Below, in pieces: positions 58,542 through 64,000 of a stretch of 64,000 nt of DNA. The stretch comes from Cyanobacteria bacterium SIG26 (lineage in GTDB: Bacteria; Cyanobacteriota; Vampirovibrionia; Gastranaerophilales; Gastranaerophilaceae), in contig SUTS01000002.1 of the NCBI GenBank assembly GCA_015152555.1, forward strand, positions 62,001-126,000, read 5' to 3'. A program made the translations under genes and the position numbers. Each line of letters begins with the position of its first letter. Positions within the stretch are counted from its first letter, which is position 1. The notes below the pieces were generated by a model, which worked only from the letters and a program-made list of their open reading frames with translations, was not told where the DNA came from and did no database searches.

Positions 58542-59467
58542 ATAAATCCGCAAAAATTGCCGTTCTTTGTGGCGGAATGTCATCTGAAGCAGAAGTATCA
58601 AGACGTTCAGGCAATGGTTGTTATAACGCGCTTAAAAGACTAGGGTATACAAATGTTGAACTCGTTGAAGTTGATGAAAATATTGCCCAAAAATTACAAA
58701 ATGGGGAGTATGAATACGCATATAACGCACTTCACGGAAAATATGGTGAAGATGGCTGTATTCAAGGAATTTTGGAAATTCTACAAATTCCTTATACAGG
58801 ATGTGGCGTTATGTCATCTGCGGTTTGTATGAATAAAGAATACACTAAAAGAATTTTATCAACTTGTAAAGAAATTCCTTTGATAAAATCTGTTTTTGTA
58901 CAAAAAGGCGATGACGTCAAGGAAAAAACAAAAGATTTAAATTATCCATTAATTACAAAACCTGTATGCGAAGGTTCAAGTTTTGGGATGACAAAAGTTA
59001 ATACTCCTGATGAGTTAGAAAAAGCATACAATGACGCAATTAAATACAATGACGACGTTCTAATTGAAGAATATCTTGTAGGTATTTGCGCAACAGTTGG
59101 GGTGTTAGAAGGCGAAAACGGGCTTTTTGCAACAGAAATTCTTGAATTAAGACCTAAAAACGAATGGTATGATTATGAGGCAAAATATACAAAAGGAATG
59201 ACTGAATTTATTTTACCGGCAGAACTTTCAGATGAAATGACCAAACAAGTCAAAAATATCGCGATTAAAGCATTCCAAATCGCAGGCTGTAAAGGGGTTT
59301 CAAGGGTAGATTTCTTGATTGTTGACAACATTCCTTATGTACTTGAAATTAACACTTCTCCCGGAATGACTGATACAAGTGATTTACCGGCACAAGCGGC
59401 AGCAATGGGAATTTCTTACGACAATTTGGTAGAAATCATTTTAAACGGAGCAGGATTAAATAAATAA
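58514..59467 (+). CDS. ddl: D-alanine-D-alanine ligase
   Basis: 317 residues. Joins two D-Ala residues with ATP for the peptidoglycan pentapeptide. VLCGGMSSEAEVSRRSGNG begins the N-terminal domain; ALHGKYGEDGCIQGILEILQ, VCEGSSFGMTKV and the ATP-grasp end VLEINTSPGMTDTSDLPAQA hold catalytic and magnesium ligands. Start ATG 58514 lies within the end of murB (AAGGAAA before). Its stop shares a base with ftsQ (TAATG). Confidence 0.96.
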   Translation: MQNIIQNKIDKSAKIAVLCGGMSSEAEVSRRSGNGCYNALKRLGYTNVELVEVDENIAQKLQNGEYEYAYNALHGKYGEDGCIQGILEILQIPYTGCGVMSSAVCMNKEYTKRILSTCKEIPLIKSVFVQKGDDVKEKTKDLNYPLITKPVCEGSSFGMTKVNTPDELEKAYNDAIKYNDDVLIEEYLVGICATVGVLEGENGLFATEILELRPKNEWYDYEAKYTKGMTEFILPAELSDEMTKQVKNIAIKAFQIAGCKGVSRVDFLIVDNIPYVLEINTSPGMTDTSDLPAQAAAMGISYDNLVEIILNGAGLNK

Positions 59468-60366
59468 TGACAAAATTTGTACCTAAAAAAAGAGCAAATT
59501 TGAATAAAAATCAAATACCACAAGACGAATTCGGTCATGTGAAACATTCTGTTAAACACAAACAAACACAACGACGTATCCGTAAAAAACGTAAAAAAAT
59601 CAATCGTTTAAAAGAATTCGCCAGATTTATCACATTAGCATTATTGATATTTTTAAGTTATCAATTCTTCAAACTTCCACAATGGTATTTAGATAAGACT
59701 GCCTTTACAAACCCAACACCGGAAACCATACAAGTAATAAATAACAAAATTATTCCGGCAAATGAAATTATAAAATCATTAAAAGATATTAAAGTGCCTA
59801 ATTTGCCGATTTTCTTGATGCAAGTTAAACCAATTAAAAAAGAAATCTTCAAACAAGCTGTTATAAAAAATGTTTATGTAAGACGATATGGTTTTCCTGC
59901 AAGAATTCAAATTATCGTAAGAGAAAGAACTCCGATTGCTTATATTAAAACTGATTTAAAAGCAAGACCGACTGCATTTTTTACATCTGACGGGATTTTT
60001 ATAATGGCAAAACCTTATATGAATTTAATTGATAATGAAGGGGTTTTAAAAATTCTAACGTCGAATAAAGATATCGAAAAAACTTGGTCAGAAAAAAATA
60101 TTGAAGAAATCCAAAATATTATTCAAGCAGTCGAAAACTATTCAAATGAAAAAGTTGAATATATTGATATGCGAAATCCAAATGACGTATATTTAAAAAT
60201 CCAAACAACAAGTATACGATTAGGTATGCTTGATAATACAGTACACGAAAGAATTAAACGTATATATACAATCCTGCCGCAAATTCAAGAAGTTGATAAC
60301 CAAATTAAATATATAGATTTAAGTTGGGATAGGGTGAATTATTTAAAACTAAAAAAATCAAAATAA
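59467..60366 (+). CDS. ftsQ: cell division protein FtsQ/DivIB-like
   Basis: 299 residues. A basic cytoplasmic N-terminus of about 55 residues (KHKQTQRRIRKKRKKINRLK), one transmembrane helix (FITLALLIFLSYQFF, about 57-72), then a periplasmic POTRA-like domain (KNVYVRRYGFPARIQIIV, then RERTPIAYIKT) and the FtsQ beta domain ending with IDLSWDRVNYLKLKK. Position after ddl in the murC-murB-ddl order is the conserved dcw context. It would recruit later divisome proteins. Divergent in sequence, but fold and context agree. Confidence 0.82.
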   Translation: MTKFVPKKRANLNKNQIPQDEFGHVKHSVKHKQTQRRIRKKRKKINRLKEFARFITLALLIFLSYQFFKLPQWYLDKTAFTNPTPETIQVINNKIIPANEIIKSLKDIKVPNLPIFLMQVKPIKKEIFKQAVIKNVYVRRYGFPARIQIIVRERTPIAYIKTDLKARPTAFFTSDGIFIMAKPYMNLIDNEGVLKILTSNKDIEKTWSEKNIEEIQNIIQAVENYSNEKVEYIDMRNPNDVYLKIQTTSIRLGMLDNTVHERIKRIYTILPQIQEVDNQIKYIDLSWDRVNYLKLKKSK

Positions 60367-60367
60367 A

Positions 60368-61252
60368 ATGAACTTTAAAGAAAAATACACACAAATAAAA
60401 CAACTCGGACAATCCGAAATAAAAAAAATCGAACAGAAAATGGTCACTCCTATTAATACACGAGAACCGTTAAATTCTTATTTAAAAGATTTCCTAAACT
60501 ATCCCTCTAAACGAATTCGTCCACTTTTGGCAATTTTATACACAAAAGCTTGTGAACAAAATTTAACCGAAGAACAATTAGAACTTTTATCAATAATAGA
60601 GCTCATACATAACGCTTCACTAATCCACGATGATGTTATTGACAACTGCGACACAAGGCGAAACCACAAAACACTCAGTGCAGAATTTGACAACAAATTA
60701 GCAGTTATTTCCGGTGATTATATTTTGGCAATCGCAATGGAAAAATTGACCCAAATTAATAACATTGAAATCATAAAAAAAATTTCGCAAACCATCAAAC
60801 AAATGTGTATTGGTGAAATCAACCAAAATTTTGACAGGTTTAAAATCGGTACTATTGAAAATTATATTGAAAAAACAAAAAATAAAACCGCATTACTTTT
60901 TGAATGCACTTTATATTGTTGCGCATTACTTAATAATCCCCAAAAACACGACTTGGGTTTAATTTCACAATTAGGACTTGATATAGGTATTGCTTTCCAA
61001 ATCAGAGATGATTTGCTCAATTTGTCGACAATTGACACAACAAAACCAATAAAAAATGATGTTCAAGATGGGATTTATAACGCGCCGATTATTTATGCCC
61101 AAGATATAAACAATTACAGCTCGGGTATTGAAAAAACAAAGGATTTGTTAAATAATTATATACAAAATGCAAAATTAAAAATTAAGGATTTGCCGAACAA
61201 TCAGTATAAAACAGCACTTTTTGAATTTTTGGAGCTTTTAAATAATGTTTAA
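60368..61252 (+). CDS. polyprenyl diphosphate synthase (trans-isoprenyl type)
   Basis: 294 residues. The first aspartate-rich motif is SLIHDDVIDNCDTRR (DDxxD), and the second QIRDDLLN (DDxxN instead of DDxxD, within known variation). YPSKRIRPLLAIL and NASLIHDDV match the family. Long-chain enzymes of this sort make octaprenyl-type diphosphate for quinones; the position after ftsQ does not settle chain length. It starts 2 nt after the ftsQ stop, so it belongs to the same operon, and overlaps lepB by 8 bp. Confidence 0.9.
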   Translation: MNFKEKYTQIKQLGQSEIKKIEQKMVTPINTREPLNSYLKDFLNYPSKRIRPLLAILYTKACEQNLTEEQLELLSIIELIHNASLIHDDVIDNCDTRRNHKTLSAEFDNKLAVISGDYILAIAMEKLTQINNIEIIKKISQTIKQMCIGEINQNFDRFKIGTIENYIEKTKNKTALLFECTLYCCALLNNPQKHDLGLISQLGLDIGIAFQIRDDLLNLSTIDTTKPIKNDVQDGIYNAPIIYAQDINNYSSGIEKTKDLLNNYIQNAKLKIKDLPNNQYKTALFEFLELLNNV

Positions 61253-62048
61253 AAAATTGAACGAATCATATAATAATTACAAAACCAAACAACAAGAAAA
61301 AAAAGAAGAGATTTGGAAGACCTTTAAAACAAAATTACCGGAAAATTTCTGCATAAAATTGGAAAAATTTGAAACTTGGTTTAATAAATTCAAACAAACC
61401 GGTACTTATGAAGTTATTGAAACTGTTGTATTTGTTCTTGTTATGGTAATTATTATCAGATTTTTCATTGGTGAAATCCGTTGGATTCCATCAGGCTCTA
61501 TGAAACCAACACTAATCGAAGGCGATAGAATTGTTGTAGAAAGATTTTCAAGATTTTTCACAGGACCACAACGCGGCGATATTATGGTATTTTATCCGCC
61601 ATCAACACAATTATCAAGAAAACCTATCCCTCTTTTATCACGTTTAACAGGAATAATGTGCAAAGACATCGCATATATTAAACGAGTTGTAGGTTTACCT
61701 GGGGATAAAGTTGAAATAAAATTTGAAAAATCCGGTGCAGCTTATGTTTATATAAACGATAAAAAATACGAAGAAGATTATATAAAAAGCGTTTATGAAT
61801 ATACTCCTTGTCCACAAGGTGAAATTACGGAATGGATGTTGTTTGATGAAAACTTTGCTACATGCGGCCCATTCTTTTTAGATGAAGATAGCTATTTTAT
61901 GATGGGCGATAATCGCGGAAATTCTCAAGATAGCAGATATTGGGGCACACTAAAACGCGACCGATTTGTCGGACGCGCTGTTACTGTTTTTTGGCCGATA
62001 AAAAGAATAAAAATCCTTCATCAACTTAAAAATACAAACATAGATTAA
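61245..62048 (+). CDS. lepB: signal peptidase I
   Basis: 267 residues. A long charged cytoplasmic N-terminus (about 60 residues), one transmembrane helix (VIETVVFVLVMVIIIRFFI), then the catalytic domain with Ser in IPSGSMKPTLIEGD (S-K dyad), the Lys in YIKRVVGLPGDKVEI and the box MMGDNRGNSQDSRYWG. Cleaves Sec signal peptides at the outer face of the inner membrane, such as those predicted for several proteins here. It overlaps the end of the prenyl synthase gene by 8 bp. Confidence 0.94.
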   Translation: MFKKLNESYNNYKTKQQEKKEEIWKTFKTKLPENFCIKLEKFETWFNKFKQTGTYEVIETVVFVLVMVIIIRFFIGEIRWIPSGSMKPTLIEGDRIVVERFSRFFTGPQRGDIMVFYPPSTQLSRKPIPLLSRLTGIMCKDIAYIKRVVGLPGDKVEIKFEKSGAAYVYINDKKYEEDYIKSVYEYTPCPQGEITEWMLFDENFATCGPFFLDEDSYFMMGDNRGNSQDSRYWGTLKRDRFVGRAVTVFWPIKRIKILHQLKNTNID

Positions 62049-62431
62049 AGCATGTGATAAAATTTCATATAGTTTGACATAGCTTCTGAACTTACGCCAT
62101 TAACAACATTTGCTTTAACAACTTGTTCTTTATCGCTTGCCGTTTTATTATCAACTTTTGAAGCCTCATCGTGTTGAGGATTTTGTTCGCGTTGTTTATC
62201 CATTTCTTGAGTTTCACGGATAAAATTTTCTATTTTTTCCATAACTTGCGAATGTAATTTCACATCACCTTGAAAACTACCGGTTGATTCTACTCCGGCC
62301 ATCTCAAGGTTTTGAAGAATCTGCTCCCACTGTTCGTAATTTGTCAAACTGCTACCCATTGCTTGCGCTGCAGCCTGAGCTTTACGCAATTCATCTATAG
62401 ACTTAATTTCTTCTACATTATCCATCGCCAT
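62045..62431 (-). CDS. orphan helical protein of unknown function
   Basis: 128 residues, acidic and Gln/Ala-rich, without signal peptide. Residues 10-30 (ELRKAQAAAQAMGSSLTNY) and 60-80 (SQVMEKIENFIRETQEMD) are predicted helices; the C-terminus (SEAMSNYMKFYHML) is amphipathic. It resembles nothing I recognise. AAGGAGAG precedes ATG 62431. Its stop overlaps lepB by 4 bp. It follows the LysM gene on the same strand with a hairpin between. The upstream TATATAAG element is a distant match to the motif seen before other orphan genes. Confidence 0.6.
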   Translation of the reverse strand: MAMDNVEEIKSIDELRKAQAAAQAMGSSLTNYEQWEQILQNLEMAGVESTGSFQGDVKLHSQVMEKIENFIRETQEMDKQREQNPQHDEASKVDNKTASDKEQVVKANVVNGVSSEAMSNYMKFYHML

Positions 62432-62554
62432 AATATACTCTCCTTGTTACTTCTTATATAGATATAAAAATTTATAAACGATACTAATTTCAAATCCTGT
62501 AATTATTGTAACATTATGTAATATAACATCAAAAATATATTCCCAAATTATAAT

Positions 62555-62578
62555 AAGTGGGCTTTTACCCCACTTTAT
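62555..62578 (-). terminator. hairpin after the LysM gene
   Basis: AAGTGGG (62555-62561), a 7-nt loop, CCCACTT (62569-62575). The T-run is weak on the minus strand and better on the plus strand (TATTTT), so its direction is uncertain. Confidence 0.5.
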
Positions 62579-62579
62579 T

Positions 62580-63808
62580 TTAATTCAATATTATATTACC
62601 ATTTTTGTCGTATTCTCTATACCACGTTTCTATGTCATTTTCATCAGACGTTTCTATAAAATAGGTGCCATCAGAAAGTTTTGCATATCTTACTTCACCG
62701 TTACCATTGTTTTGAATATCTATTGCCGTACCACGGTACGTGCCATCTGCATTATAATGAACATGTTTTTTTAATTCTGAAGTATTAGGGTCATAAGTTA
62801 TTTGACCGTACCCATCTAAACTTCCATCAGCTTTATATGTCCGAAAAGTAACAGGAGTTCCATCTTCAGACGGTTTTGAATCGTAAACGTCATAATACAA
62901 AATACTTCCATCATCTTTGTATTCTATTGAAATCGACGCACCATAACAATCCTCTATAGCAGCAGCAGACGGTTCATGATCAAAAACTCTTGATACTCGA
63001 CCTTGATCATCATAGTTAATCCAACGTTCTCCAACCTGAACGGTTTTACCTGCATTTACTCTATCAACATCAAAATGTTCAAGTTTGATAGTTTTTGGCA
63101 CGTCTGAAAGATCAACTGTTGCAGGCGGGTTACCAAAATCCATTTGCATTACTTCTTCAATACTTTTGACCGGAATCGGTGGTTGTGCACCTTCTACCGG
63201 TGGTAAATTAAGAGTTTTGCCTGCATAGATTTTATTCACATTTTTTATACCGTTTTCTTCCGCTATTTTTTGATAATACTCATAAACCTGACGGGCTGTA
63301 GGTTCTGTACCCAATTGTTCTTTCAAATGCCTTCGCGCGATTTTTTCTAATGTATCCCCTTTTTGGATTGAATAAGAAACTGTCGCATTCTGAGGGGTTG
63401 TGACCTCCGGTGTTTCCGGCTCAACTGTTTCGGGGACAACTTCCTGAATCGTTACTTTTCCATCTGTAATGGTAAAAGTTACAGGCGAACCTTCAGACTT
63501 ACCTGTATAAGTTCCGTTTTCACCTTTAGTAATATCTGTAATATTAATTCTACCATTCTCTAGTTTTATGCTCTTTAACGTGCCACTGCTAGAATGAAGA
63601 CCGTCATATAGGAACTGTGTATAATTCCCTGAATCATCGTATATATTTTCTATACATGTGTTAACAGCTTTATTATCCACAATATCCATAACAACTTCTT
63701 CCACCATGCGTTCTTGACCATTCACAGTCTCATAGGTTGTTACCGTTGTTTTTTAAATTAATAATCGGTTGGTTTCCGCCAACATTTGATACATCTGCCA
63801 TCGTCATG
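62580..63808 (-). CDS. LysM-domain protein with a frameshift near its start
   Basis: The main frame (GTG 63725 down to 62580, 381 residues) has a beta-rich N-terminal part, a Pro/Thr/Glu-rich linker, a LysM domain (NATVSYSIQKGDTLEKIARR, about 115-175) that binds glycan chains of peptidoglycan, and C-terminal repeats of YD type (YDDQGRVSRV, YNADGTYRG, YDKNGNIILN). Upstream, ATG at 63808 (or 63802) with AAGGAG begins a second frame, MADVSNVGGNQPIINLK, that stops after the main frame begins; removing one A from the A6 run (63750-63755, minus strand) would join them. No signal peptide. A sigma-28-type promoter precedes it. Whether the gene is broken, slips, or has a sequencing error is unknown. 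Confidence 0.7.
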
Positions 63809-63840
63809 TGCTCCTTATTTTTGTGTAATATTCATGAACG

Positions 63841-63866
63841 TTATCGGCAGATTTTTTAAAACTTTA
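63841..63866 (-). promoter_or_regulatory. sigma-28 (FliA)-type promoter of the LysM gene
   Basis: Minus strand: TAAAGTTT (63859-63866), then GCCGATAA (63841-63848); TAAA-N14-GCCGATAA. The sequence matches the extended FliA consensus TAAAGTTT...GCCGATAA in all named positions, with one base less in the spacer. The ATG is about 33 nt downstream. Confidence 0.7.
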
Positions 63867-63876
63867 GACCTCACCT

Positions 63877-63901
63877 CATATCATATCATATCATATCATA
63901 T
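63877..63901. repeat. five tandem CATAT units upstream of the LysM promoter
   Basis: CATAT is repeated five times from 63877 to 63901, about 10 bp upstream of the -35 of the sigma-28-type promoter. Pentamer tracts of this kind can change in length by slippage. Confidence 0.85.
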
Positions 63902-64000
63902 AGGGCATTATAACTGGGTTTCAGCCGTTTTGAAATTTATATTTACATTTCGTTACAATTAGGATAAAGGTGATTCCCTCCCTGGACGGACTCTATTTCC
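63902..64000. other. right edge, no gene seen
   Basis: The last 100 bases show no credible start or stop pattern. TTATAAT (minus strand, near 63910) may be a promoter element for the LysM gene or for an outside gene. Confidence 0.4.

Overview
The window is strongly AT-rich, densely coded bacterial chromosome that uses the standard code (TGA acts as a stop). An outer membrane is implied by BamA with three POTRA domains, a Skp/OmpH chaperone and LpxA-independent envelope genes; the primary sigma factor is of the SigA type with a cyanobacterial look. Together with an AMIN-like envelope protein, F-K-G/F-x-G N-terminal motifs in several orphan proteins and a divergent FlhA-type domain, this suggests a non-photosynthetic relative of Cyanobacteria (Vampirovibrionia / Gastranaerophilales). 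That placement is my inference from gene content; no database search was possible.

Layout. 1-8,600: tRNA-Met(CAT), a parvulin, an exported orphan protein and a 2,063-residue protein with two tandem zincin modules. 8,600-22,900: housekeeping genes (HAD phosphatase, DAHP synthase, pheT-SH3-tyrA operon, a solute-binding lipoprotein, an AMIN-like membrane protein, era, a PlsC-type acyltransferase, ispF) with a small repeat-rich island at 21,880-22,365. 22,970-25,950: zinc-ribbon and membrane proteins, YbjQ, Cof and Nudix genes. 26,040-29,720: an accessory island with two effector-like genes that have unrelated N-terminal domains but the same 567-bp C-terminal module, a candidate periplasmic immunity gene, a small membrane protein and two near-identical 109-bp promoter repeats. 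29,977-35,850: rsmI, bamA, skp, a uridine phosphorylase-like gene and a soluble protein carrying the FlhA/LcrD cytoplasmic domain. 35,970-45,990: mnmE, a GlmS-like isomerase, gatB, lepA, dnaG and rpoD. 46,090-49,850: a convergent pair of metzincin-like genes (one active-looking, one with the active site lost), a UvrD-type helicase and rnhA. 49,950-56,130: a tiny secreted peptide, a candidate small RNA, an HD-domain protein, a ketopantoate reductase, leuS and two GNAT-like genes. 56,230-62,050: murC-murB-ddl-ftsQ-prenyl synthase-lepB. 62,050-64,000: an orphan helical protein and a LysM protein with a frameshifted start.

How parts connect. Three long-range signals stand out. (1) Three genes, the giant zincin protein, the active-looking metzincin and the LysM protein, each have a TAAA-N14/15/16-GCCGATAA element, the form of a sigma-28/FliA promoter; with the FlhA-type domain this points to a flagellar or type III export link. 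(2) At least ten genes have a -10 hexamer whose last base lies exactly 7 nt before the start codon and no Shine-Dalgarno, so they are probably leaderless; this corrects several starts. (3) The shared C-terminal module of the two effector-like genes recurs as a 60-bp remnant about 26 kb away, which looks like a polymorphic effector system that swaps its domains by recombination.
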